Shown: positions 18,346 to 27,208, counted from the first letter of the stretch. The stretch: DNA of 64,000 nucleotides from Haemophilus parainfluenzae (GCF_003252725.1 NZ_QEPO01000001.1:1-64000), one strand, 5' to 3'. Program-made: numbers and translations. Notes: generated from the sequence alone by a model not told the origin.

Positions 18346-19371
18346 ATGCAAAGTTTACAGCCGTTTCACACCTTCAATATTCCGGCAAATGCACGTGAAA
18401 TTATTGAAGCCACATCGATTGAACAAATCCAACAAGCTTGGCAAAAAGCACAAGCTGAAAATCTACCTGTCTTATTTTTAGGACAAGGCAGCAATATGCT
18501 GTTTTTAGACGATTTCCAAGGTGTTGTAATTGTTAACCGTTTATCAGGTATTCAACATACAGAAGATAGTGATTACCATTATTTGCATGTTAATGGTGGC
18601 GAAAATTGGCATCAGTTAGTGGAATGGTCGCTCTCTCAAGGGATTGACGGCTTAGAAAATCTCGCACTCATTCCCGGCTGTGCCGGCTCAGCGCCGATTC
18701 AAAATATTGGAGCGTATGGCGTAGAATTTAAAGATGTGTGCGATTACGTGGATGTATTGAATCTCAACACGGGCGAACAATTCCGTTTACAGGCGAACGA
18801 ATGTGAATTTGGTTATCGTGAAAGTATTTTTAAGCATCGCTATGCACAAGGTTATGTGATTACAGCGGTTGGATTGAAATTAGCCAAAAATTGGCAACCA
18901 ATTTTAAAATATGGCTCATTAGTGAATTTTGATCCTCAAACTGTAACGGCAAAACAAGTGTTTGATGAAGTGTGCCATATTCGCCGCAGTAAATTGCCCG
19001 ATCCAAAAGAATTTGGCAACGCGGGCAGTTTCTTCAAAAATCCTGTAGTGAGTGCAGAGCAATTTGTGAAAATCCAAAAACAGGTCGAAAATCTACCGCA
19101 CTTTCCACAACCGGATGGCTCTGTGAAACTTGCAGCAGGTTGGTTAATCGATCAATGCCATTTAAAAGGTTTTCAAATCGGTGGCGCAGCCGTTCATCAA
19201 CAGCAGGCTTTAGTGCTGATTAATAAAGACAATGCCACTGGGCAGGATGTTGTTAAGTTAGCACATCATATCCGCCAAACCGTGGCAGATAAATTTGGTG
19301 TATATTTACAGCCTGAAGTACGCTTTATGGGCGAGAATGGCGAAGTGAATTCAGAGCAAGCCATTAGTTAA
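18346..19371 (+). CDS. murB: UDP-N-acetylenolpyruvoylglucosamine reductase
   Basis: This FAD enzyme of peptidoglycan synthesis reduces enolpyruvyl-UDP-GlcNAc to UDP-MurNAc. At 341 residues it is a type I MurB. The FAD-binding GQGSNMLF loop, the [16 protein letters not shown] segment and [10 protein letters not shown], which carries the catalytic serine, are visible. It begins 9 bases after narQ, so it is likely on the same transcript or has a promoter within narQ. Confidence 0.96.
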   Translation: MQSLQPFHTFNIPANAREIIEATSIEQIQQAWQKAQAENLPVLFLGQGSNMLFLDDFQGVVIVNRLSGIQHTEDSDYHYLHVNGGENWHQLVEWSLSQGIDGLENLALIPGCAGSAPIQNIGAYGVEFKDVCDYVDVLNLNTGEQFRLQANECEFGYRESIFKHRYAQGYVITAVGLKLAKNWQPILKYGSLVNFDPQTVTAKQVFDEVCHIRRSKLPDPKEFGNAGSFFKNPVVSAEQFVKIQKQVENLPHFPQPDGSVKLAAGWLIDQCHLKGFQIGGAAVHQQQALVLINKDNATGQDVVKLAHHIRQTVADKFGVYLQPEVRFMGENGEVNSEQAIS

Positions 19372-19390
19372 TTTATAGAGGAAACCAATC

Positions 19391-19702
19391 ATGAACTTTA
19401 AAGACATTTTAGAGACTTTACCCACCATTGATCATCTAACAGGTTTAGACGTATTAAACGATGAAACCGTGATTCATCATATTCCTGCTGCACCAGGCAA
19501 GTTAGGTTCACTTCGTCTTTATAATGCACTGGCAGAAAAATTTAACGGAAAATTAGACCGCATTTCAGCGCAGCAAGGCATAGAATGGTTTGCAGAGCAT
19601 GTTGAAGATGCCAAACAAAATCCAGGCAAGCACCCTAACATCGACTTATTGTTTAAAGTCGTCGCGGAAGAATTGAATTATTCACTCATTCCATTAAAAT
19701 AG
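19391..19702 (+). CDS. DUF2322 family protein
   Basis: The 103-residue soluble protein is best matched by memory to the DUF2322 family. It has no signal peptide and no recognisable catalytic motif. The function is unknown. It follows murB by 19 bases with GAGGAAACC before its ATG, so it is probably translated from the same transcript. Confidence 0.7.
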   Translation: MNFKDILETLPTIDHLTGLDVLNDETVIHHIPAAPGKLGSLRLYNALAEKFNGKLDRISAQQGIEWFAEHVEDAKQNPGKHPNIDLLFKVVAEELNYSLIPLK

Positions 19703-19850
19703 TTTAATAAATTTTTTGTAATAAATTTGAACTTTTAATCGCTAAAAACTGTCAAATAGAACAAATTAAAGCTACAATAATTTTAAATATTGTGCTATAA
19801 CTAGACGATTAATAAGTTGGAGCTTAGCTCCGCATGCTGTGAGGAGAAGA

Positions 19851-20693
19851 ATGAATAAAGAAACTCAAATGATGTTAGTACCTCAAGGTAGCATCGAAGG
19901 TTATATTCGAGCAGCAAACGAATATCCGATGCTGACTGCAGAGGAAGAAAAAAGCTTAGCAGAACGTTTGTATTATGAAGGTGATATTGAAGCAGCGAAA
20001 AAGTTAGTTTTATCACACTTACGTTTTGTTATTCATGTTGCGCGTGGTTATTCAGGTTATGGATTACCGCAAGCAGATTTAATTCAAGAAGGTAATATCG
20101 GATTAATGAAAGCGGTAAAACGTTTTAATCCGGAAGTGGGTGTTCGCCTTGTGTCCTTTGCGGTGCATTGGATCAAAGCTGAAATCCATGAATATGTCCT
20201 TCGCAACTGGCGTATTGTGAAAGTCGCGACCACGAAAGCACAACGTAAATTGTTCTTTAACCTACGTAAAACTAAACAACGTTTAGGTTGGTTCAATGAA
20301 AACGAAGTGGATATGGTGGCGAATGAGCTTGGTGTGTCAAAAGAAGATGTCATCGAAATGGAATCCCGTATGACAGGGGCTGATGTAGGCTTTGATTTGC
20401 CAACAGACGATGATGACGAAGCTTATGCACCTTCTTTATATTTAGAAGATAAAAGCTCAAACTTTGCGGCAGAACTTGAAAGCGAAAACTTTGAAGAACA
20501 AGCAACAGAAAAGTTAGGAACAGCTTTAGCAAATCTTGACGAACGTAGCCAAGATATTATCAAAGCGCGTTGGTTAGATGATGATAAAGCCACCCTTCAT
20601 GATCTTGCAGCAAAATATAATGTGTCTGCAGAACGTATTCGTCAGCTTGAAGCAAACGCACTGAAAAAACTTAAAAGTGCGGTTGATTTCTAA
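19851..20693 (+). CDS. rpoH: RNA polymerase sigma-32 (heat shock) factor
   Basis: This 280-residue alternative sigma factor directs heat-shock gene transcription. Region 2.4 holds [20 protein letters not shown], and the diagnostic RpoH box QRKLFFNLR is at about 131-139. The region 4.2 helix-turn-helix is near the end. I chose the ATG at 19851 because GAGGAGAAG lies just before it. An upstream alternative at 19839 would overlap that site. Translation control by mRNA structure is known for E. coli rpoH but I did not test it here. Confidence 0.95.
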   Translation: MNKETQMMLVPQGSIEGYIRAANEYPMLTAEEEKSLAERLYYEGDIEAAKKLVLSHLRFVIHVARGYSGYGLPQADLIQEGNIGLMKAVKRFNPEVGVRLVSFAVHWIKAEIHEYVLRNWRIVKVATTKAQRKLFFNLRKTKQRLGWFNENEVDMVANELGVSKEDVIEMESRMTGADVGFDLPTDDDDEAYAPSLYLEDKSSNFAAELESENFEEQATEKLGTALANLDERSQDIIKARWLDDDKATLHDLAAKYNVSAERIRQLEANALKKLKSAVDF

Positions 20694-20710
20694 GCCATTT
20701 TGATAAAAAG

Positions 20711-20741
20711 AAAACCTGTCGATTATCGACAGGTTTTTTTA
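20711..20741 (+). terminator. Terminator between rpoH and plsY
   Basis: AAAACCTGTCGAT / ATCGACAGGTTTT is a long stem followed by a T-run. The A-rich left side makes it usable for the convergent plsY gene too. Confidence 0.88.
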
Positions 20742-20742
20742 T

Positions 20743-21342
20743 TTATTTCTTTTTGGATTTTCCCCACATTTTATCTTCTTGGCCTCGCCATAAGCGCTGA
20801 ATATTGTCGTGGTGACGATAAATCAGCAAACAGCAAACTAAGGCAACGGGGAAGGTAAATTCCGGTTTAAGCCACCAAACATAAAACGGTACAAGAAGTG
20901 CAGTGATAACCGCACTTAATGAAGAATAGCGACTAATTAAGAAGACTAACAACCACGTACCTAGTGTTGAGCCAGCGACGCCCCAAGAGATGGGTGCAAT
21001 GGCACCGAATGCAGTCGCTACACCTTTCCCGCCTTTAAACTGAAAGAAAATAGGGAAGATATGTCCTAAACACGCACCCAAGGCAACCATGCCTAATTCA
21101 AATTGCGTGAGCCCTAAATAATAACCCGCCCAAACAGGTAACATCCCTTTTAAAATATCGCAAATTAATACTGCGAGCGCTGCCCAACGTCCGCCAATAC
21201 GCAATACATTGGTCGCACCAGGGTTATGAGAGCCGTTTTTTCGTGGGTCAGGCAAGCCTGCTACCTTACAAATCAAAATTGCACTGGAAATTGAACCCAG
21301 TAAATAAGCAAAAATCATATAAAAAAGGGCAAATAGGCTCAT
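20743..21342 (-). CDS. plsY: Acyl-phosphate glycerol-3-phosphate acyltransferase PlsY
   Basis: The 199-residue inner-membrane enzyme makes lysophosphatidic acid from acyl-phosphate. Five membrane segments and the three family motifs are present: [15 protein letters not shown] and [13 protein letters not shown] chose the ATG at 21342 because GTGGAG lies at a proper distance. The in-frame GTG at 21354 is part of that site. It is divergent from folB, as in enterobacteria. Confidence 0.95.
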   Translation of the reverse strand: MSLFALFYMIFAYLLGSISSAILICKVAGLPDPRKNGSHNPGATNVLRIGGRWAALAVLICDILKGMLPVWAGYYLGLTQFELGMVALGACLGHIFPIFFQFKGGKGVATAFGAIAPISWGVAGSTLGTWLLVFLISRYSSLSAVITALLVPFYVWWLKPEFTFPVALVCCLLIYRHHDNIQRLWRGQEDKMWGKSKKK

Positions 21343-21439
21343 TTTGTGCTCCACAATCTTGATTGTATTTGAAAAACTTGTTCGTTATTTTAACCAAACT
21401 TGATAGCATAAGCCCACTATATTTTTACAGGAATGAGAG

Positions 21440-21796
21440 ATGGATCGTATTTTTATTGAAGAATTAGTGGTCTTCGCACAAATCGGCGTATATGACTGGG
21501 AGCAACAAATCAAGCAAAAGCTTGTTTTTGATTTGGAAATGGCATGGGATTGTCAAAAAGCTGCAGAAACGGATGATGTACAATACTGCCTCAATTATGC
21601 CGAAGTCAGTCAATTTATTTTAGACTATGTGCAAGCTAAGCCATTTTTATTGATTGAGCGAGTGGCTTATGAAGTAGCAGAACAATTACAACAACGTTTC
21701 GGGATTTCATGGTTACGTCTTAAATTAAGCAAACCGAAAGCCGTTGCTCAAGCAAGTAATGTGGGGATCATTGTAGAGCGCGGTGAGTTGAAATAA
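21440..21796 (+). CDS. folB: Dihydroneopterin aldolase
   Basis: This folate-pathway enzyme releases glycolaldehyde from 7,8-dihydroneopterin. Its 118 residues match the family. The N-terminal MDRIFIEELVVFAQIGVYDWE (with the pterin-binding strand), LNYAEVSQFI and LLIERVAYEVAE carrying the conserved Glu, and the KLSKPKAV segment with the catalytic lysine are present. The start is the only ATG at this position, preceded by AGGAATGAG. Confidence 0.94.
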   Translation: MDRIFIEELVVFAQIGVYDWEQQIKQKLVFDLEMAWDCQKAAETDDVQYCLNYAEVSQFILDYVQAKPFLLIERVAYEVAEQLQQRFGISWLRLKLSKPKAVAQASNVGIIVERGELK

Positions 21797-21808
21797 TCGC
21801 TGAAAATT

Positions 21809-21852
21809 GACCGCACTTTGGAAATATCAAACCAAAGTGCGGTTAATTTTTT
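21809..21852 (+). terminator. Terminator after folB (uptake-signal pair)
   Basis: The uptake signal complement at 21810-21818 pairs with the copy at 21835-21843. The stem extends through TTGACCGC.../GCGGTTAA and ends in T6. It also lies at the end of the convergent CDF gene. Confidence 0.8.
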
Positions 21853-22468
21853 AAGTGTTTTTTAATGCCAAGCGAAATGCTCCAATTCCGCTTTTTAGCA
21901 CAAGAATACTCAATATCATACTTGCCAATGGGTCAACCCATAACCATCCCAGAAAATAGGTACTGAGACCCGAAAGTATAGCAATAATGGAACCAAATAA
22001 ATCGGTGAGTACATGTAGATACGCTGCTTTAATATTGAGATTATCATGATCGCTGTTCAACATTATCTTTGCAACGAAAAGATTCACCAATAATCCTAGA
22101 GATGCCACGCCAAGCATTGGTAATGCCATCATCTCGATGGGATTTTGCCAGCGTTGAATGGCTTCAACTAAAATCATCAATGCCACAACAATCAATGAGC
22201 CGCTATTAAGTAGGGCAATGTATCTTTGTTTTTGAGTAGATAGAAACAACGCTAGCAAGGCTAAAAATAACGATAAACTATCATTTGCCATGTGTCCCGC
22301 ATCAGCCATGAGTGCCAAGCTGTTAAACCAATACCCCCCAAGAAATTCAATGATCATAAAGCCTGTAATGACGATAAAACTGAATGCCAAAATTTTTTTA
22401 TTTTGTGGAATATGGTCGTGATACTCATGAGCGTGCTCGTGATGTTCATGAGAATGATGGTGAGACAT
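21851..22468 (-). CDS. Cation diffusion facilitator (metal efflux), short form
   Basis: The 205-residue inner-membrane exporter is of the CDF/ZitB type. It opens with a His-rich stretch (HHHSHEHHEHAHEYHDH) likely to bind metal. Six membrane helices follow, with HxxxD-type metal sites in TM2 (DAGHMANDS) and TM5 (HVLTDLFGS). It stops right after TM6, so the usual cytosolic C-terminal domain (about 80-90 residues) is absent. GAGGAGC precedes the ATG at 22468. It is divergent from a MerR regulator and has a MerR-type promoter. The likely substrate is zinc or a similar divalent metal. Confidence 0.87.
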   Translation of the reverse strand: MSHHHSHEHHEHAHEYHDHIPQNKKILAFSFIVITGFMIIEFLGGYWFNSLALMADAGHMANDSLSLFLALLALFLSTQKQRYIALLNSGSLIVVALMILVEAIQRWQNPIEMMALPMLGVASLGLLVNLFVAKIMLNSDHDNLNIKAAYLHVLTDLFGSIIAILSGLSTYFLGWLWVDPLASMILSILVLKSGIGAFRLALKNT

Positions 22469-22505
22469 ATTGCTCCTCATTGTGTCTTTGATTAACTTGG
22501 GATAA

Positions 22506-22536
22506 AGTATAAAGTCCGTAGTAACTACAAGGTCAA
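22506..22536 (-). promoter_or_regulatory. MerR-type promoter and operator for the CDF exporter
   Basis: On the minus strand TTGACC (22531-22536) and TATACT (22506-22511) are separated by 19 bases. The spacer carries the dyad TTGTAGTTACTACGGA. An over-long spacer with a central dyad is the hallmark of promoters activated by DNA distortion through MerR-family proteins. It lies between the exporter and its divergent regulator. Confidence 0.85.
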
Positions 22537-22553
22537 GGCTTGATTTTAAAAAA

Positions 22554-22937
22554 ATGAAAATTAATGAACTCAGCAAACAAAGCGGTATTCATTTAGAAAC
22601 GATTCGGTATTATGAAAAAATGGGCTTAATGCCGGAGCCTAAACGGCTGGCAAATGGTTATCGAGATTATGATGAAGCCAGTTTGAAACAATTAAAGTTT
22701 ATTAAAACCTGCCGAGCGTTAGATTTTAGCTTGGCCGAAATTAAATTTTTTAATGAGATGAAAACGCAACAATCTCAACATTGTGAAGTGGATAGTATGT
22801 TGGCAAAACATTTGGTTTCAGTCGAAGAAAAAATTGCCGAGCTGACTGAAATTAAACATTTCCTACAAAGTTTAATTACCGAAGATGATCATCAAGCTGC
22901 AGATTGTAAAGCCATGGCACAATTAAAAGCCTATTAA
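22554..22937 (+). CDS. MerR-family metal-responsive regulator
   Basis: The 127-residue regulator has the N-terminal winged helix IRYYEKMGLMPEP...NGYRDYDEA and a dimerisation helix. Candidate metal ligands are Cys77 (QHCEVD) and Cys118 (DCKAM), with histidines nearby (His76, His113). The pattern resembles ZntR/CadR-like zinc, cadmium or lead sensors more than copper sensors, but metal choice is inference. It starts 17 bases from the operator and probably controls the divergent CDF gene. Confidence 0.88.
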   Translation: MKINELSKQSGIHLETIRYYEKMGLMPEPKRLANGYRDYDEASLKQLKFIKTCRALDFSLAEIKFFNEMKTQQSQHCEVDSMLAKHLVSVEEKIAELTEIKHFLQSLITEDDHQAADCKAMAQLKAY

Positions 22938-22954
22938 GTGCGGTCTAAAAAATA

Positions 22955-22984
22955 TCAAAAATCCGCACGTTGATGTGCGGATTG
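22955..22984 (-). terminator. Terminator after nnrS
   Basis: AATCCGCAC / GTGCGGATT forms a stem. The minus strand continues into a T-rich tract, so it ends the nnrS operon rather than the merR-type gene. Confidence 0.7.
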
Positions 22985-22988
22985 GTCA

Positions 22989-24086
22989 CTATTCCGGATC
23001 ATCCGTAAAGGCATTGTTTCGGAATATCGGCACAAAGGTTGCGAGATACAGTACAAACACGATAGCAATTAAAATAGCCGGAATCGCGATAAAAAACAGC
23101 TCGTCCACATACATTAAACAAGCTCGCGAAAGCGCTGCGGTAAAAAGACAAAGCACGGCAAGGCGACAGAGTTTTGGGTAATCCAGTTTCGTAAAGCCAC
23201 TATGCCATAATCCCGCAGTGAGCCAAATCATCATCATACTGCCGAGAATACCGCCGAGTGTCACCATGTGTAATGGATCGGCAGTAGGTTCATCAATTAA
23301 TTTATTTATGCCAATCCATAAATAACCAATCGCGGCGAACAGTTGAAGGAAATAATAAGTGCGTACATAATGTTTACGTAGCAGTTCGTGATGATGTAAT
23401 TCGCGTAACTTGGCAAGCAAGATAAAGCCAACGGCAAAGGCTGTAAACGCGGCTGTTTGCGCAGGCAACCAAAGCTCTGCTGCCGCATGAAGTAATAAAA
23501 ATGTAATCGCGATATTTTTATACACGACATTCGGGATAAATACAGGATCTTTCAATGTACTTTCTTTCAGTGCCTCTGCGCCTAATAGAATGCTGACTCG
23601 AATTGATACAAACATCACTGCCGCCATATTCAAATGCACCTGTGCCCGCAATAATTTCAGACTATCAGTCATGGCGTAAGCTGTCTGACAAACCATAAAT
23701 GCTGCAAGTAACATCAGTAAAGTAAAATTGTCGGTATTGCGATCCAACCAAAACAGCCAAGCACAAAAGAGTAACAACGCGAGCCAATAAGCAGCCACTA
23801 AAAACGAGGCGGTTTGCGGGGAAAATGGCAATAACATCAATCCTGCAAGCAAGAGCACTGCTAATATTGTCGCAATAGGTTTTAAATTGCCTTTGTAATT
23901 TGTCCATTCGAGCATGGAAGCCGTCAGAAAGCCGCCGTATGCGGCTGGTAGCATAAATTCTAAGAAAATTTTGCGGTGTAGGATGAGATCATCGGGGCTG
24001 ATGAAAAAGCTCAAAGCACCAACAATCGCAAGAATGGCAGCACCAACAAAGAAGGGTCGCATCGGATGGGTAAAGAAATTATTCAT
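22989..24086 (-). CDS. nnrS: NnrS family heme-copper membrane protein
   Basis: The 365-residue integral membrane protein has about ten to twelve helices. It has the NnrS N-terminal pattern HPMRPFFVGAA and conserved membrane histidines (HRKIFLEFMLPAAYGGFLTAS, QVHLNMA, LLLHAAAELW, HMVTLGGILGSMM, LWHSG). Family knowledge: NnrS proteins carry heme and copper and protect cells from nitrosative stress, often under nitric-oxide or anaerobic control. It overlaps the ABC ATPase gene by 8 bases, so it is the last gene of that operon. Confidence 0.87.
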   Translation of the reverse strand: MNNFFTHPMRPFFVGAAILAIVGALSFFISPDDLILHRKIFLEFMLPAAYGGFLTASMLEWTNYKGNLKPIATILAVLLLAGLMLLPFSPQTASFLVAAYWLALLLFCAWLFWLDRNTDNFTLLMLLAAFMVCQTAYAMTDSLKLLRAQVHLNMAAVMFVSIRVSILLGAEALKESTLKDPVFIPNVVYKNIAITFLLLHAAAELWLPAQTAAFTAFAVGFILLAKLRELHHHELLRKHYVRTYYFLQLFAAIGYLWIGINKLIDEPTADPLHMVTLGGILGSMMMIWLTAGLWHSGFTKLDYPKLCRLAVLCLFTAALSRACLMYVDELFFIAIPAILIAIVFVLYLATFVPIFRNNAFTDDPE

Positions 24087-24771
24087 AATAATGGATTCCT
24101 TGAAATTCGCATGCGACTACGGTTTCTTCAAAGGCTGAGTTACGTTCGGATAATGGCGTTGGCAAGGTAATCACATTTTGCACATCCATCCCTTTTGGAG
24201 AAAGCTGCATAATCTCTCGGCTTAATCGAGCTGCTTCAAAACGATCGTGCGTCACTAAAATGCAAGCCATGCCTTGCTGCTCAATTTTTTCCACTAACAT
24301 AGCGGCTAAAATATCACGTAAATCACGATCCAAACCGACAAAAGGTTCGTCCAATAAGGCTAAATCACAGCCACATAGCAATAGACGCAAAAATGCCACG
24401 CGTTTTGCCATACCGCCCGATAATTCGGTCGGGTATTTATTCAAATCACCCGAAGAAAGCCCGATCTTTTCTGCCAGCGCAATGATTTCATTTTCATTAG
24501 GATTATCCATAAAAATGGCGATATTCTGCATGGCAGTGAGATTTTCTAATAGACGATTTTCTTGAAATAGAAACCCCGTTTTACGGAATGTATTATGGAT
24601 TTCGCCTGATTTTGGTGTTTCTAAACCTGAAATTAAACGCAGTACCGTAGTTTTACCACAACCGCTTGGGCCGAATAAAGTTTTCACTTCGCCCGGTTGT
24701 AAATCCATACTGAAATCGCGCACGATGGGATCGCGGAGAATTTCAAAACGCACATTTTTTAAACTCAGCAT
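24079..24771 (-). CDS. ABC transporter ATP-binding protein (NitT/TauT type)
   Basis: The 230-residue ATPase has Walker A GPSGCGKTT, the signature LSGGMAKRVAF (Met in place of the common Gln), Walker B LALLDEPFVGLD and the switch histidine in LVTHDR. I chose the ATG at 24771, which overlaps the permease stop as TAATG and has GGAGA before it. It energises the adjacent permease. The family serves nitrate, taurine, alkanesulfonate and thiamine-precursor importers, so the substrate is not fixed by sequence. Confidence 0.88.
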   Translation of the reverse strand: MLSLKNVRFEILRDPIVRDFSMDLQPGEVKTLFGPSGCGKTTVLRLISGLETPKSGEIHNTFRKTGFLFQENRLLENLTAMQNIAIFMDNPNENEIIALAEKIGLSSGDLNKYPTELSGGMAKRVAFLRLLLCGCDLALLDEPFVGLDRDLRDILAAMLVEKIEQQGMACILVTHDRFEAARLSREIMQLSPKGMDVQNVITLPTPLSERNSAFEETVVACEFQGIHYYE

Positions 24772-25568
24772 TATCTTCTCCACGGCATAAATAGGATTTC
24801 CAATGGCTTGGTAATCAAATATTCAAAGAGTGAAACAAATACAATCACCAACAGCACATAAGCCATGACCGTTGACGTATCTAACATGGCTCTGGCATCG
24901 GCAATCTGTGCTCCCACCCCCTCATTGGCACCCAAAAGCTCTGCCATAATTACCACTTTTACGCCCATCGCAACCGCGACGCCAATGCTGGAAATTACAT
25001 AGCCCGTGAGATGGGGAACATATAAATAGCGGATTTTTTTCCACAATCCGAGCTTGTACGCATCAAACAATTCTTCATGTTGTTTGTTTACACTTGCCAT
25101 GCCCATGGCTGCACTGGCAAAGGTCAGCGGGGCGACTAATACGATAATGGTAAATAGTACACTTGGGTTGCCAAAGCCAAACCAAAATAATGCCATCACG
25201 ACCCAAATAATTGGCGGCATAGCTAACAAAATCGTAATTACGGGTTTAAGCAATGCCATAGCCGTTTTAAAGCTGCCTGCAATCAACCCTGCGGCTAAGC
25301 CTGCGACTAATGCAATGGCAATACCCACCACAGAACGCCATAATGAAATACCGATTTCGTTTTGTTGGAAATGATCGAGCAAATCAAGGGCTTTTTGAAA
25401 AACATCCGCGGGAGCAGGCAGCATAAATTCACCAAATACTGAGCTGCCCCAAGCCCACAAGGCAACAACCATCATCGCCACACTCAAGCCAGTAAAGCCG
25501 CTCCAGAGGTAGTCGATGATGTAAAACAGGACAGGTTGTGGTTTACGGATTTTGTCAGTTTTAATCAT
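24771..25568 (-). CDS. ABC transporter permease (NitT/TauT type)
   Basis: The 265-residue permease has six predicted helices. The cytoplasmic coupling loop EELFDAYKLGLWKKIRYLYVPHLTGYV is typical of binding-protein-dependent inner-membrane components. I chose the ATG at 25568. An in-frame TTG at 25589 would abut the binding-protein stop, and neither has a strong ribosome-binding site. It stands between the binding protein and the ATPase in one operon. Confidence 0.85.
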   Translation of the reverse strand: MIKTDKIRKPQPVLFYIIDYLWSGFTGLSVAMMVVALWAWGSSVFGEFMLPAPADVFQKALDLLDHFQQNEIGISLWRSVVGIAIALVAGLAAGLIAGSFKTAMALLKPVITILLAMPPIIWVVMALFWFGFGNPSVLFTIIVLVAPLTFASAAMGMASVNKQHEELFDAYKLGLWKKIRYLYVPHLTGYVISSIGVAVAMGVKVVIMAELLGANEGVGAQIADARAMLDTSTVMAYVLLVIVFVSLFEYLITKPLEILFMPWRR

Positions 25569-25589
25569 GTTATGTGATTCAGTTTCCAA

Positions 25590-26567
25590 TTAAGCCAAGA
25601 AGAATTTATCATCTGGTAATTTACCACCTAAGAGTTTTGGATTGAACTCCATCAAGGTTTCATAGAATTGCATGATTTCATTTTTCAGTTCACTGGCTTT
25701 AGTCACCGTTAAGCGCGCACCGTCTAAGCCCATTTCAATAGCGGCTTCTGGAGCAGGAAGATAATTAGCGCCAATTTCAGCCGCACTTTTGCGGTTAGCC
25801 ATAATCCAGTTTAACGCATCACTTAAATCTTGGTGAAGTAGATCAAACTCCGCCTTGTGTGCGTGGAAGTATTCTTCGTTAGCAATAATGCCCGCCATTG
25901 GAATAAGTGGTTTAGTGTTAAATGCCTGTCCCCATTCTTTCACTAAATCAAAGCCACGTACAATCTCCGTACCGACAATTTTAGCTTTCTGCACAACGGC
26001 GCTCGCCATCGGTTCTGGCAAGATAGCCGTATGGAAATCTTTCAGTAAGAACAAACCAATTGCCTCAGTTGGCGTTGCTGCATAGGTGATATCCACTTTA
26101 TTAATATCAATATTCAATTTTTTCAGTAAAGCTTGCAATACGATGTCAGGCATATCGTTTTTAAATGGCACTAGGATTTTTTTACCCACCAATTCTTGCG
26201 GTGAAGTAATAGCCCCACCTTTACACATCAACTGCGTAATCCCATTGGTGAGAATATTCACCATGCCAACTTGTTGCCCTTGATTGCGTAAATTCACGCC
26301 CACATTACTTGGGCTCATCATCACTTTAAATTGCCCACTAGCCACACCCGCACGCAGCTGATCAGGCGAACGCCAAATTTCCAATGCTACATCCGCTTGT
26401 TTGGCTAATTTACCTTGTGCTGCCGCCACCGCAATGGTCACGCTTGGCATCGCGGGTGCACCATAAATGGTAAATTGTTCTTTTGTTGCTGCAAAGAGAG
26501 AGGGCGACATGCCTGCTGCCGTAAGTGCTGCGCTCATTCTTAAAAAATCACGTCTATTCATTGTCAT
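25590..26567 (-). CDS. ABC transporter substrate-binding protein with Tat-like signal
   Basis: The 325-residue periplasmic binding protein is of the NMT1/SsuA-like type. It begins MTMNRRDFLRMSAALTAAGM, a twin-arginine signal with a likely AxA cleavage site. The two-lobe pattern GKKILVPFKNDMPD...DITYAATPTEAIGLFLLKDFHTAILPEP is typical of this class. Tat export suggests folding or cofactor loading before export. The ATG at 26567 has AGGAGATAACC before it. The ligand is unknown. Linkage to nnrS is the main clue. Confidence 0.86.
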   Translation of the reverse strand: MTMNRRDFLRMSAALTAAGMSPSLFAATKEQFTIYGAPAMPSVTIAVAAAQGKLAKQADVALEIWRSPDQLRAGVASGQFKVMMSPSNVGVNLRNQGQQVGMVNILTNGITQLMCKGGAITSPQELVGKKILVPFKNDMPDIVLQALLKKLNIDINKVDITYAATPTEAIGLFLLKDFHTAILPEPMASAVVQKAKIVGTEIVRGFDLVKEWGQAFNTKPLIPMAGIIANEEYFHAHKAEFDLLHQDLSDALNWIMANRKSAAEIGANYLPAPEAAIEMGLDGARLTVTKASELKNEIMQFYETLMEFNPKLLGGKLPDDKFFLA

Positions 26568-26609
26568 GGTTATCTCCTTATAATGAAACAAGTCTAATAC
26601 TTGTATTTT

Positions 26610-26628
26610 GATAATAGTTTTCATTAAT
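26610..26628. promoter_or_regulatory. Fur-like box upstream of the ABC-nnrS operon
   Basis: GATAATAGTTTTCATTAAT matches the 19-base Fur consensus at 13 positions and lies 43 bases upstream of the binding-protein start. It includes a TTGAT half-site that could also belong to an FNR-type protein. This is weak and by eye only. Confidence 0.35.
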
Positions 26629-26700
26629 TATCTTACTAGCTGTGACTAAAGTAAAGAAAGACAAAAGTGCGGTTAGATTTTTAGGTGTTTTTAAATTCTT

Positions 26701-27060
26701 CTACTTTGTTAAGTCGTAGCTCCAATCCAACAACTTGAAGATTTCCTCTATTTCTACGCCATGATCTAACATAATCGTTAGCCAGTGAGTTTTGTTCATG
26801 TGGTAGGCGGGCAAGAAATTAGGTGATTGTCGCAAAATACTCACCATATCGGGTGGACATTTGAGATTGATAAAATCAGTCTCTCCTTCTTCTTTTAAAC
26901 CAAGTTTAGTTTTACTGATCTTGCCAATAAGCGCATACCATTTCCCTTTGGCATTACCATGGCGCAAGATGGCATATTCGGGGTATTTTTCCCAAAGATA
27001 TTCTGGCTGTGTCGCATATTGATTAGCCGCATAATCAAAGATTTGTTGTGCTTGGTGCAT
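26701..27060 (-). CDS. MmcQ/YjbR family protein
   Basis: The 119-residue protein has the YjbR fold pattern, with the family block GKWYALIG and the segment NLKCPPDM. The C-terminal LPAYHMNKTHWLTI and LDWSYDLTK are characteristic. Such proteins resemble a DNA-binding fold, but no biochemical role is established. It stands alone on the minus strand between the ABC operon and a secreted-protein gene. Confidence 0.85.
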   Translation of the reverse strand: MHQAQQIFDYAANQYATQPEYLWEKYPEYAILRHGNAKGKWYALIGKISKTKLGLKEEGETDFINLKCPPDMVSILRQSPNFLPAYHMNKTHWLTIMLDHGVEIEEIFKLLDWSYDLTK

Positions 27061-27118
27061 GGGTTACTCCTTGAATGATGAATGGAGTTATTATCAGTCG
27101 TAAAGCAGAGAAAAGAAA

Positions 27119-27148
27119 GACCGTCTGAAAATTGAATTTCAGACAGTC
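27119..27148 (-). terminator. Hairpin with a Neisseria-like uptake core
   Basis: GTCTGAAA (27123-27130) and TTTCAGAC (27137-27144) form the stem, extended by GAC/GTC with one mismatch. The minus strand then becomes T-rich. It lies 60 bases after the secreted-protein gene and probably terminates it. The sequence ACCGTCTGAA resembles the Neisseria DNA uptake core. Confidence 0.6.
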
Positions 27149-27208
27149 CTTGCTTTAGCCTTAAAAGAGCACACATATAAGTGCGATCGTTTCGTTGTCT
27201 ATTTTTAA

